Source: Terrimonas ginsenosidimutans
Lineage (GTDB): Bacteria > Bacteroidota > Bacteroidia > Chitinophagales > Chitinophagaceae
Direction: 5' to 3'
DNA: 64,000 nucleotides
Assembly: GCF_022012415.1 (NCBI RefSeq)
Contig: NZ_JAKLTR010000006.1
Location: 248,001 to 312,000 of the forward strand
Shown here: in pieces, positions 34,994-44,900 of the stretch
How positions within the stretch are numbered: the stretch's first letter is position 1
How the letters are laid out: each line of letters opens with the position of its first letter
Program-made: the position numbers and the translations under genes
The notes under the pieces: generated by a model
What the model saw: the letters and a program-made list of their open reading frames with translations, nothing else
Databases searched by the model: none
Told to the model about the DNA's origin: nothing

Positions 34994-36670
34994 ATGAGAA
35001 GCAGATATAAAATATATGTTTTTACGCTGTTCGCCGCTTTTCTGATAGGGGTGAGTGGTTGTAAAAAGTTCATTGATGTCAACCAAAACCCTAATGATGC
35101 CACACCTCAGAATGTAACCCTGGCAATGATCCTCAGTGCTGCAGAACGTAATATCGGAGGAAGCTTCGCATTGGGTTCCGGTCTTGGCAATACGATGTCA
35201 GTATACACACACCAGATCACGGGCCGCGTCGGTGCCGACAGATACGGTGCGGGGGAGTCTGGCTGGAGCGGACTTTACAATGCAATCTCCAACCTGAACG
35301 TGATCATTACCCGTGCCACAAATGAAAACCTGTTTGTTTACAGAGGCATCGCCAAGATCATGAAAGCCTATACATACAGCATGATGGTGGACGTCTGGGG
35401 AGATATTCCATTTTCTGAGCATGATAAGTTTCTCGAAGGGATCAGACAGCCAAAGTTTGATAAAGGAAAAGATATCTATCCTCAATTGATCACTTTGCTT
35501 GAAGAAGGAATAGCGGATATTACCAACCCGGCTACCAATACGGTATTACCAGGAAATGATGACTACATCTATAAAGGCAATCGTACGAACTGGGTAAAAG
35601 CCGCTAATACGATCAAGCTTAAAATGTATACCCAGGTAAGACTGGTGCAGAATGTAAGCGCAGAAGTAACAGCATTATTAAGTTCTCCCGCTACCCTGAT
35701 CAATTCACAGGCGGAGAGCTTCATGCTGCCATTCGGACCAATTGGTGCGACAGACGACAGACACCCTGCATTCGGAGACTACAATGCCACTCAACGCGGT
35801 GGCCAGCTCCCCAGCCCATGGTTATATGAAATCATGAAGGGCAGAAACCCTGATATCCTTACAGGTCTTCAGGATCCACGCGTCCCTTACTATATCTACA
35901 ACCAGAAATCCCGCATTGGCGGATCAAATGGTGTACCTGAAAACTGTACAGACTACCGTGACGGTGGATTTATCACCATCATCTTCGGTTCCTCAGGTCC
36001 ATGCCGTGACGGTTCAAACAGCCAGACCTATTCCCTGCTTGGCCTGTTTCCCGCCGGCGGTCGTTTTAATGACAGCGCCGCAATAGCAGTAAATACGATC
36101 GGACCACAAAGAGCCGGTACCGGTGCCCGTCCGCATGAATTCATCACCTATGCTGACCGCTTATTCCTTGAAGCAGAACTGCAACATGCAGGACTTGTAG
36201 CAGGAGATGCCCGCGCAACTTTCAGCAACGCACTTGATGCCAGCTTCCGCCACGTGGATGCTGTCGTAACAGCTGTTAACCCGGGTGCTGCAGGAGCTCC
36301 TCAGACTGTTCCGGTTATCTCGACCCTGCCAGCCACCATTACTTACAAAAGCGGTGTACTCGCCCAATACGATGCAGCAACCACTGCAAAAAAACTGGAA
36401 CTGATCATGACCGAAAAATGGATCAACCGTATCGAAAATCCTGTTGATAACTACACTGACTACAGAAGGACTGGTTATCCTGTTCGTTTTGATCCGGCTC
36501 CCGTAGGTTCAACAACCAGTGTTGCACCTCCGGATGGGCCTGTGGTTACCGTTCTGAATGATCGCCTGTTTCCGTGGTCACTGCCATTCAGTGTAAACGA
36601 AATACAGTTGAATTCAAACGCTCCACCTCAGAAAGTACCTGAAACCTACAAAGTTTTCTGGCAACCTTAA
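34994..36670 (+). CDS. SusD/RagB-family nutrient-binding lipoprotein
   Basis: 558 residues, with a signal peptide and lipobox (FAAFLIGVSGC). The N-terminal CKKFIDVNQNPNDATPQNVT and the alpha-helical start of the family (AYTYSMMVDVWGDIPFSEHD) match the SusD-like group 2. A conserved end segment reads LELIMTEKWINRIENPVDNY and TDYRRTGYP. It would cap the partner SusC barrel at the cell surface and capture substrate. It lies 22 nt after susC. Confidence 0.93.
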   Translation: MRSRYKIYVFTLFAAFLIGVSGCKKFIDVNQNPNDATPQNVTLAMILSAAERNIGGSFALGSGLGNTMSVYTHQITGRVGADRYGAGESGWSGLYNAISNLNVIITRATNENLFVYRGIAKIMKAYTYSMMVDVWGDIPFSEHDKFLEGIRQPKFDKGKDIYPQLITLLEEGIADITNPATNTVLPGNDDYIYKGNRTNWVKAANTIKLKMYTQVRLVQNVSAEVTALLSSPATLINSQAESFMLPFGPIGATDDRHPAFGDYNATQRGGQLPSPWLYEIMKGRNPDILTGLQDPRVPYYIYNQKSRIGGSNGVPENCTDYRDGGFITIIFGSSGPCRDGSNSQTYSLLGLFPAGGRFNDSAAIAVNTIGPQRAGTGARPHEFITYADRLFLEAELQHAGLVAGDARATFSNALDASFRHVDAVVTAVNPGAAGAPQTVPVISTLPATITYKSGVLAQYDAATTAKKLELIMTEKWINRIENPVDNYTDYRRTGYPVRFDPAPVGSTTSVAPPDGPVVTVLNDRLFPWSLPFSVNEIQLNSNAPPQKVPETYKVFWQP

Positions 36671-36694
36671 TTCGATTAACAAAAAACACAGATC

Positions 36695-37228
36695 ATGAAA
36701 TTCGGAAAAATAACTATAGTGACAGTATTGATGGTTACCTGTCTTTTGAGCCTCACCTCATGCTCAAAAGACGATGGAGCCATTCCTGAAAGAATAGGTA
36801 TAGAAGACGTACCTGTTATTACGACCAATCTGGTAAAGAACAACGGTACACTCGATACTATCTTCCTGGCATCCCAGGCGGCGTATCAGGGACAAATTAA
36901 AATAGCCATGTACTTTCCCGGTCAACCAACTCCTTCTAAGATCGATGTAGTTGTGAGAAAGAATGCAGCTGCAACAAATGTCAAAGTTTTCCAGGCAGAT
37001 GTTACTTCATATCCTGCAACTATAACAGTAACTGCGGCACAGATCAATACACTTTTCGCGCAAGCTCAACTCACCTCTGGTGATACGTATGATTTTGCTC
37101 CGGATATTTATGTTGGTCAAAAGAAATACCAGGCGTTCCCACTGGTCGGCCTCGGTAATGGACAAGGCGTTACAGGTATGAGCTCGATCGGCTTTGGTGA
37201 ATACGTTCGCGTACGTATCAGACCATAG
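36695..37228 (+). CDS. Small lipoprotein of the SusCD operon
   Basis: 177 residues: signal peptide with lipobox (VTCLLSLTSC), then a beta-rich mature part of about 150 residues (QIKIAMYFPGQPTPSKIDVV, VFQADVTSYPATITVTAAQI). I do not recognise a domain. In position it matches the SusE/SusF slot, so a surface substrate-binding role is plausible. It is the last gene before a large terminator-like palindrome. Confidence 0.7.
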   Translation: MKFGKITIVTVLMVTCLLSLTSCSKDDGAIPERIGIEDVPVITTNLVKNNGTLDTIFLASQAAYQGQIKIAMYFPGQPTPSKIDVVVRKNAAATNVKVFQADVTSYPATITVTAAQINTLFAQAQLTSGDTYDFAPDIYVGQKKYQAFPLVGLGNGQGVTGMSSIGFGEYVRVRIRP

Positions 37229-37231
37229 TCA

Positions 37232-37297
37232 GCTTATCGTCAATATTAAAAAAGCCAGGCCTTTACCAGCCTGGCTTTTTTAATATTGACGATAAGC
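37232..37297. terminator. 29-bp perfect palindrome, bidirectional terminator
   Basis: Two exactly complementary 29-base arms (37232-37260 and 37269-37297) flank an eight-base loop. The inner part AAAAAAGCCAGGC/GCCTGGCTTTTTT makes a strong stem with a T-run in both directions. On the plus strand it ends the SusCD operon; it can also act on transcripts arriving from the right. The outer 16 bp are AT-rich and unusually perfect. Confidence 0.85.
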
Positions 37298-37317
37298 CTC
37301 AGCATCAGGAGCCATAG

Positions 37318-37408
37318 GAGTATCGCAGAGGACGCAAAGTGAACGCAAAGAGCGCAGAGAATAAACCTTTGCTCTCTTTGCGTTCACTTTGCGTCCTCTG
37401 CGATACTC
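37318..37408. repeat. 35-bp perfect inverted repeat with GCAGAGGACGCAAAG units
   Basis: Arms 37318-37352 and 37374-37408 are exact reverse complements around a 21-base centre. The arm begins GAGTATCGCAGAGGACGCAA. A related element with 30-base arms lies at 47973-48075, and together they bracket the second SusCD locus. Confidence 0.85.
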
Positions 37409-37507
37409 TTACGCCAGTTAAATTCTTAAAACCGCCGGTCATATAAAAGCAAAAAGCCGTTCGTTTTTTAACGAAACGGCTTCCGCTTTCGAAACAACTG
37501 CTAATTG

Positions 37508-38737
37508 CTATCTTCTTGTCCTGGTGAAAAATGTCAGTTCACCCATTGAAATAAATGTTCCCGTGCCCCAGCGTGACAATGCTTTGATACGAATGTATCT
37601 TGTCTTTGGGCCATTGGCGGGAAATACGAACTCCTGTCCCGCTGCCGCTGCGGCAACATCGGCCGCCGTGTTGGTGCCTGGCGCCAGTCCTGACGGTTTT
37701 ACGCTCGTGCAGGTGGTCAGCAGTGTCCAGCTATCCCAGCTTCCGTTTGCTGCCGGAGCATCGCTACCCCAGACTTCGAATACTTTGGCTGCATCGGTGT
37801 TAAAGATCCGGTCACTCGGCATCCAGTAAATGATCCGGTTGATGGCTGAAGACTCTCCTGTATCAAAGGTGAATGATAGTGGCAATGCGGCTATAGCTGT
37901 TGCATAACCGGGAGCAGCATATGTTCCATCCCACAACTTCGGCATCGTCCAGGTTGCATACTGGCTCGCTCCGACATCACCCGGTAAAGAGTACTGCTTA
38001 AATCCGGTCTTTGCCAGCTGGCGCTCAAAGATCAGTTCGGCCAGTGTTGCTACGGAATATTCCGGCACTTTGAATGTATCATACGCATTTTCGTTAGGCT
38101 TATAAAATGATCTGTAACGAAGTTCACTGCCCGGTACATAATCATCCGGAATTCCGACCATGGTATCACGCGGGAACAGCGTCATTACCTTATCGCCCCC
38201 GGCCCGCAGCGTGTACACAAGTTCGGTACCCAGCTGTCCAAGATTGGAGTCGTTCCATTTCAGGATCAGGGAATCCACGTTTGCATTGGGGGTAATAGAA
38301 CGCAGCGTTCTGTTGGCAAGTGAATTTACATAGTCATCATCATACGCTACGCCATTTGCATTTCTTACTACTGACGTATGGTTCTGCGCATCGAATGTGT
38401 AGATCGTGAAGTTATATCCGCCCGCACTGAGATTATTGATCAGGTAATTGATGGTATCGGAAGAAAGCGGACGCTGCACGGCGATCTCAACAGAATCCCG
38501 CTTATCATTCCAGAAAGCTTTGATCCTCGTTACCTGCGGATCCTTGCCTAAAACCAATTTCAGGTTGATCCGTTTATAACCGGATTGTGCGATAACGGTA
38601 TCCAATGCACCGGCATAAATGATCTCTCCGCCGGCCATAAACTCTTCCTTGTATTCATCCATTTTGGAACAGGATAAAAATTGCACTGCTCCTGCAATGG
38701 TGATGAAAAGGATCGCTATATATTTTTGAAGTTTCAT
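37508..38737 (-). CDS. Lipoprotein with DUF4998-like and C-terminal discoidin-like domain
   Basis: 409 residues, lipoprotein signal (FITIAGAVQFLSC). The part from about 30 to 215 (MDEYKEEFMAGGEIIYAGAL, IKAFWNDKRDSVEIAVQRPL) fits the DUF4998 pattern known from Bacteroidota polysaccharide loci. The rest (residues 260-405) looks like an F5/8 type C (galactose-binding-like) module, with FEVWGSDAPAANGSWDSWTL and RYIRIKALSRWGTGTFISMG. Likely a surface glycan-binding protein. Last gene of the sigma/FecR/SusCD operon. Confidence 0.8.
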   Translation of the reverse strand: MKLQKYIAILFITIAGAVQFLSCSKMDEYKEEFMAGGEIIYAGALDTVIAQSGYKRINLKLVLGKDPQVTRIKAFWNDKRDSVEIAVQRPLSSDTINYLINNLSAGGYNFTIYTFDAQNHTSVVRNANGVAYDDDYVNSLANRTLRSITPNANVDSLILKWNDSNLGQLGTELVYTLRAGGDKVMTLFPRDTMVGIPDDYVPGSELRYRSFYKPNENAYDTFKVPEYSVATLAELIFERQLAKTGFKQYSLPGDVGASQYATWTMPKLWDGTYAAPGYATAIAALPLSFTFDTGESSAINRIIYWMPSDRIFNTDAAKVFEVWGSDAPAANGSWDSWTLLTTCTSVKPSGLAPGTNTAADVAAAAAGQEFVFPANGPKTRYIRIKALSRWGTGTFISMGELTFFTRTRR

Positions 38738-38758
38738 GATTGTTCTTTTTAAATGTTA

Positions 38759-39952
38759 TCAGTTAGGATCGCCAAACATTTTTATTTCAAACACGTACAC
38801 ATAGTTTGTATTGCCCCAGTTCCGCAACGTCTTAAAGCGGATATGACGCACTTTCGGAGCATCAACCGGGAACGGAACAGTGATCCCTTCTTCTACAAAA
38901 TTGATATCAGCCTGTGTAAGCGGAGTGCCTGCCGGGCTCCCTGATGGTTTTGGCATTGTATAAGAAGTCAGCAATTTCCAGGTATCATCAAAACTTCCAT
39001 TAGGATTGGGAGATGTTGAGCCCCATATTTCGATGATCTGCGGACTGTGTTCATCATAGAACTTGGTACGATCAGGTTTCAGATAATACACCATGCGGCT
39101 AAGCTTTGCTTCTGCTCCCATGTCAAAGGTGAACCACTGGGGCATGCCGGTCCTTCCATCACTGTGATAATAAGAATTGATATCAAAACGGTTGTCAAAC
39201 AAACCTGCAAATGTTCCGGAATATCCCAGCGCCGCATCAGTCGGCAATGAGTATGCCCTCATTTTCGTACGATCAAGCTGCACTTCATAGTACGGTGTTA
39301 CCTTGATCATCGCCGTGTCTGATTTATTTCCCCATCTGTCACGGACAAATACGCCGAACTCCCTCTCGACCGCTGCGAATCCACGGGCAGAGAAACTTCC
39401 GGATCGCAAGTCTGTATAGTTAGTATATGTTGGAACAAAATTTCCCAGGGAATCATTTGTCAGCACAACATAAGCGAGACTCGCCTGCGTAAAGTTTTTG
39501 AAGTTCACGTTCAATCCACCAAAATCCGCAGCCATCGACAGGCTATCGAAAGCCAGTTGATAGATCGGCTTCAGTGGCTTTACCCTTACTTCGATTGGAG
39601 ATGATGCATTCTCCCCTTTATCAACGGCATTCATCGTCACAACATATTCATCCATATCTGCAAAGCCTTCGAGCGAGATCTTATTTGAATAGCGGCTCAC
39701 TTTATTCTCGCGAACGATTCCGTCCTTAGTTGTATACCTCGCTTTTACATATGCCAGATCAGGATCGGATGGTGGTGTGAAAGTAATTTCAACAGCACCA
39801 TTCAGATTGTTGACAACCGGATTACTGACCGCACCGGGAGCCTGCCCGTCATTTTCTGAGGGACCCAGTTCGAGTTTCGTACAGGAACCGGCGGCTAACA
39901 ACAGTAGCAGCAATGTTCCGGTTCCGTATATATAATGTTTGATTCTTTTCAT
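38759..39952 (-). CDS. Lipoprotein with DUF4959/DUF5126/DUF5000-like architecture
   Basis: 397 residues. The signal peptide ends in a lipobox (LLLLLLAAGSC). The first part, GAVSNPVVNNLNGAVEITFT, with PPSDPDLAYVKARY and the VTMNAVDKGENASSPIEVRV strand, is Fn3-like (DUF4959). A middle domain follows, and the C-terminal half (SRMVYYLKPDRTKFYDEHSP, EIWGSTSPNPNGSFDDTWKL, RHIRFKTLRNWGN) is discoidin-like (DUF5000). The last module resembles the end of its downstream neighbour, so the pair probably arose by duplication. Expected to bind glycan at the cell surface. Confidence 0.85.
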   Translation of the reverse strand: MKRIKHYIYGTGTLLLLLLAAGSCTKLELGPSENDGQAPGAVSNPVVNNLNGAVEITFTPPSDPDLAYVKARYTTKDGIVRENKVSRYSNKISLEGFADMDEYVVTMNAVDKGENASSPIEVRVKPLKPIYQLAFDSLSMAADFGGLNVNFKNFTQASLAYVVLTNDSLGNFVPTYTNYTDLRSGSFSARGFAAVEREFGVFVRDRWGNKSDTAMIKVTPYYEVQLDRTKMRAYSLPTDAALGYSGTFAGLFDNRFDINSYYHSDGRTGMPQWFTFDMGAEAKLSRMVYYLKPDRTKFYDEHSPQIIEIWGSTSPNPNGSFDDTWKLLTSYTMPKPSGSPAGTPLTQADINFVEEGITVPFPVDAPKVRHIRFKTLRNWGNTNYVYVFEIKMFGDPN

Positions 39953-39986
39953 TGTTTACATTTTTCAGTTGAGAGAATACCTGTGC

Positions 39987-41951
39987 CTACCAGCCTGTGT
40001 TCTGAACCAGATTCGTATTGATCTGAAGTTCTCCTTCGCTAAGGGGCCAGAGATAATCACGCGGTGCAACAAATGTTTGATTGAATTCAAGAATGCGCTG
40101 GTAATAATCTTCCGTTGTTTCGCGGGTGATATTCCAGGTATAGATAGGCGCATTCAGTTTCTCCTGTGCAGTTTTCCAGCGGCGGAGGTCCCAGAAACGG
40201 CTTCCTTCGAAAGCGAGTTCAATGCCACGCTCCTGCTGAATGATCTCTCTCAGACCGCTAATAGTGGTGTATTTTGTTGGCCTGTTAGAGAAGGTGCTCC
40301 ATGCACTTTCCACAGAAGCCAGGCCGGCGCGTGCACGTACCTGGTTCAGGTAGGGTAATGCAGCCCCTGAATTTCCTGACTCATTCAATGCTTCCGCATA
40401 CAACAGATAAAGATCTGCCAGGCGCATGACCGGCCATGCATAACGTTCAATTGAAACGTTCGTCGTTGTGAAGGCGAGCTTGGTGTTCACCAGCTTCTTG
40501 GTGTAATATCCGGTGATCGAGTACAGACGTGTATTCCGCTTGCCGGCAGATTGTAGTGCTTTTGCCTGAATGTTATAAGGAGCTTTCGCACTTGCATTAT
40601 TGCTCATATACCATTTGGAACCATCAAATCCCATGTCTGCATAGAAACGCGCCTCGCGGTTGAAATGCAGTGCGGCTGTTGTGTAACCATTCTGGATGCA
40701 GCTATCCGTCGCCGTTGCCGTTTTTGTCTTGAAGCGATTGGCGTAATCCCATGTTCTGTCTTCACTGATCGGCACGCCGTTGTTCGTGTAGAACAGTTCC
40801 GCCATTTTAAATGTCGGCGCCAACTGACCTTTCAACTCAGCATTGAATACAGTTGGATCAAGCTGAGGGCAGGCGAATAACTGGATATTGAACGCGGATG
40901 ATACAGAGCTCCCCCAGATGAGTTCACTGTTCCATCTCATTGAAACAGCATTCCGGACACTCAATTCGATTGTCGTATAGGGATCCTGTCCTACTACACT
41001 GCCTGCCGGCTGATAATACAGCTTCACACCCGCAGCTTCTGCGGCCTGTACAGCTATCCGGCATGCTTCTGCAGCTCTCTGCCATTTTGAGGCATCATAG
41101 GTTTGATTGAACAATACCTGTCCATCCTTATTCTGCAGGTTACGGTAGTCGGTATTGCCATTGAACAAGGGGCTTGCCGCCGTTACCAGCAATCTTGCCT
41201 TGATCGAAAGGGCGGTAACTTTTGTGATCCGGCCGAGCTCATCGGTCTGGTTCAGAATACGTGAAGGCAACCCTTCGTATTCACCACCGGACGCGGCTTC
41301 ATCCAACAGACCTGCTATGTAGTTCACCACGCTGTCAACTGGCTGACGTTTTACTTTCACCTGCTCCACACTTACTTCAACGGGGAGATTCTGATCAACA
41401 ATAGGAATAGGACCATACATCCGGAACAGATACCAGTGATAATATGCCTTCAGGAAAGTCACTTCTTTGATCCATCTCACGCGAACGATCTCATCGAGGT
41501 CACGCACCTGCCCGATCTTCTCCAGGAAAATATTGCAATCGCGGATGCCCTGCCACATAGAACGGCCATCGAAACCATTCCAGTAGTTCATATACACATT
41601 CGATCTGTTCTGCTGACCGCGCGCGATCCTGTACGGATCTTTGTAATAGAAGTCGAGCACCGGTTCCCAGTACAACCAGAGTTCGTCGCCGGCATTAAAA
41701 CCGGGATTGCTGTCCGGCTCACCTTCTCTCGGTAAGAAAGAGAAACAGGTGAACAGGAATTTCTCCGCTTCTATCGCGTTGGAGAAAGCGTGATCAATAT
41801 TGGGGATATTGTCCGGGACGATATCAAGGAATTCCTTCTTGCAGGAATTGAATAAAACAATGGCGGCTAACAGCGTGGCCGCTATTTGTGTTGCAGCAAG
41901 AAACCGGACCTGCTGAATCTTTTTATATAAGTACATAAAGCTCTTTTTCAT
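39987..41951 (-). CDS. SusD/RagB-family nutrient-binding lipoprotein
   Basis: 654 residues. A long basic N-region and hydrophobic segment end at a lipobox (FNSC), then KKEFLDIVPDNIPNIDHAFS. The helical repeat core contains WIKEVTFLKAYYHWYLFRMY and GPIPIVDQNL. The C-terminal family signature is visible as PYLNQVRARAGLASVES, ELAFEGSRFWDLRRWKTAQ and YLWPLSEGELQINTNL. It starts four bases after the SusC stop and pairs with that transporter. Confidence 0.95.
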   Translation of the reverse strand: MKKSFMYLYKKIQQVRFLAATQIAATLLAAIVLFNSCKKEFLDIVPDNIPNIDHAFSNAIEAEKFLFTCFSFLPREGEPDSNPGFNAGDELWLYWEPVLDFYYKDPYRIARGQQNRSNVYMNYWNGFDGRSMWQGIRDCNIFLEKIGQVRDLDEIVRVRWIKEVTFLKAYYHWYLFRMYGPIPIVDQNLPVEVSVEQVKVKRQPVDSVVNYIAGLLDEAASGGEYEGLPSRILNQTDELGRITKVTALSIKARLLVTAASPLFNGNTDYRNLQNKDGQVLFNQTYDASKWQRAAEACRIAVQAAEAAGVKLYYQPAGSVVGQDPYTTIELSVRNAVSMRWNSELIWGSSVSSAFNIQLFACPQLDPTVFNAELKGQLAPTFKMAELFYTNNGVPISEDRTWDYANRFKTKTATATDSCIQNGYTTAALHFNREARFYADMGFDGSKWYMSNNASAKAPYNIQAKALQSAGKRNTRLYSITGYYTKKLVNTKLAFTTTNVSIERYAWPVMRLADLYLLYAEALNESGNSGAALPYLNQVRARAGLASVESAWSTFSNRPTKYTTISGLREIIQQERGIELAFEGSRFWDLRRWKTAQEKLNAPIYTWNITRETTEDYYQRILEFNQTFVAPRDYLWPLSEGELQINTNLVQNTGW

Positions 41952-41955
41952 TTTT

Positions 41956-44900
41956 TTAGATTTCTAATCTCACACCCATGTTGAATACTTTCTGAACCGG
42001 ATAGCCAAGGCCATTACTTCCCTGCTCAGGATCCCACAGATCGAAGGAAGAGACCTTGAACAGATTGTTCGCATTCAGATAGATCCGCAAACCGGAGATC
42101 TTTACTCTCTTTAATGCTCGTTCGCCAAGATTGTATCCAAGCTCTACCTGCTTCAGGCGCATAAATGCTCCGTTCCTTAACCACCAGGTGGAAGGCTGCG
42201 TATTGTTTGCATTCACTGTCGGGCTTAAACGTGGCCAGAAAGCATAGATATTGCGATTATCTTCCGACCAGTGGTCCTGTGCGATCACGTCCAGCAAACC
42301 ATTCTGATTGCTTCCGTTCAATACGAACGGTGTGATATCTGCCGGGTTGATATAGATGGATGTTCTTCCCGCACCCTGGAAGAATGCGCTCAGATCAAAG
42401 TTTTTATATCCCGCGGAAAAACCAAACCCAAAGATGATCTCCGGACTGGTCGGGTGACCAAGACCATTCACGCGATCAAGATTAGTGATCATACCATCAC
42501 CATTCAGATCACGATATTTGATATCACCTCCTCTTACTTCTCCAAACACCTGTGTAGGAGAATTGCGTACATCTTCATCATCCACGAATAAACGCTCTGC
42601 GATCAGACCGGTATTCATTTGCAGCGGATGGCCAAGACGCGACAGATAATATTCATTCAATGCATATTCAGGCTCTTCATTCTTTGTCAGGCGACTGGCT
42701 GCATATGTAAAGGTTCCCCTTGCACTCATCCAGAAATCCTTGAAAGTCTTATTGTAGTCAACAGCGATATCGATCCCTTTTGAAGAAGCGGCGCCAACAT
42801 TATCACTGATCCCGGCCGTCAATCCCATGGTGGCGGGAATGAATGCCCGTGGCATCAGGATATTCGTGCGGTCCTTCTTAAATACTTCCACGACCATGTT
42901 CAGTGAATTGAACAGTGTCAGGTCCATTCCGATATTTGTTTCCTTTGATTTCTCCCAGGTGATCTGTTCGTTCGCATAACGGTTGAACTGAACACCGTTT
43001 CTTGTATAGCCCCAATTCTCTCCAAACGTTGCACCGCGCGTCGGGTTGTTCAATGTTACATCAGACAGATAGAAAAAGCGGTCCTGTGTATAACCGATCT
43101 GATCATTTCCTACAAGACCATGCGTGGCACGAAGTTTCATGCTTGTCACAACATCCTGCAGGGGTTCAAAGAATTTCTCTCGACTGATCACCCAGCCCAC
43201 ACCAACGGAAGGGAAGAAACCAAAGCGGTTATTTTTTGCAAAACGCTCGGAACCATTGTAACCGAAGTTGGCTTCAAACAGGTAACGGGAGCCATAGTCA
43301 TAAGTGAATCTTCCTGACACACCAAGGTTACGTGCAGGCAATGAAGTCTGCAGCGTAGCGGCGCTTCCGTTCAGATGATTACGGATGATGCCGATCAGCA
43401 TACCGCTGACATTATGTTCCGAAGCGATCGTCTTGCGATAGTTCAACGCCGCCTCCAAATAGCTGGTGGTATTTACCACTTTCCCGCTTTGATCCGGGTT
43501 ATAAGTAAGATACTCCGTTGCAGCAGTCGGGTTCAGCAATGAAAGTTTATAACCTTTCGGGTTATCATTTGTTGGATTAGCTGAGTAATAGAAAGGTGTA
43601 TATTGCCTTGACAGATCAAAGTAAGTATACCGTTTGGAGTAAGCCATCACGCGGCCCTTCAATCCCTGCGTGATGAATTTGAAATCCTGCTGGATCTCCA
43701 GTTGCACGTTCAAGGTTGAGGTATTGTAATGCTGGAAGCCAGATACCATCCGTGCGTAAGGGTTATTGTAAAAGGTATTGCTGGACTGCGAGATCAGCGC
43801 GTTACCAAACAGCGGGTGATTATCAAACGGTGAATCAGAAGGGTCAAATACCGCAGGGAACAGAACCGGGTTTGCGCGAAGAACGTTGCCGAATACAACC
43901 GCACCGCCGTTGATCCGGTTGCCGTTTCCATCGAATCCGCCGATCGGCCCGCTGTAATCATCAAAGTTGCCTGAAGTTCTGACAATGCCTATAGTGGTCG
44001 GAGTAAGGTTTACGGTTACGTTTGATCTGATCTCGTAGCTTTTCAGCTTGATGTTATTGCTGAAACTGTTCTTTCCATTGTCTTTCAAGACGCCGTTATC
44101 CTGGTTATACGTACCAGCGATATAATACTGCGCGCCTTTACCACCACCGGAGAGGTTGAAGTTCACCCGATGGTTCATCGTATAATCTTTGATCAGCAAT
44201 CCCATCCAGTCGTTATTAGGATAGAGCAATGGGTTATCGCCGGCAATGGTATGATCGATCTTATTCTCACTATATGGCAGCGCTTCTCTCGGGTTACGTG
44301 TAAGCACTGCTTCGTTGGCTAATCTCATATAAGTGATATTATCAGCCATTCTGAAGTTATCAGTGTTGGTGGAAAGTGAATTTTCCAGTCGAACGTTGAA
44401 CTTTGTTTTACCTGCCACACCGGATTTTGTGGTCACGAGGATCACACCGTTCGCACCACGTGCACCATATAAGGATGAAGCAGCTGCATCCTTCAGTACG
44501 GAGAACGCAGCGATATCATCCGGCTGTAAACGCGCGAGGGAGTTTGGTGTTGATTCCATACCATCAATGAGGATATATGGATCGAGTTTACCTGCACCAA
44601 AAGACGTGATACCGCGGATAAAAAAGGACGCATTATCAGCACCTGGTTCACCGCTTCGCTGATAGGAAACCACACCGGCCAGTTTTCCCGCAAGCATAGT
44701 AGTGAGGTTACTGGTTGGACCTTTCAGTTCTTTCGGACTGATGGTGGTGATCGAGCTGACCATGCTTTCTTTTCTTTGCTGGCCGAATGCGACAACGACA
44801 ACCTCATTCATGGCATTGCTTTCTTTCGGAAGCAGCACGATATCCATTGTTTTTTTGTTGGCGATGCTGACATCCTGCAGGATATATCCAACAAAAGAAA

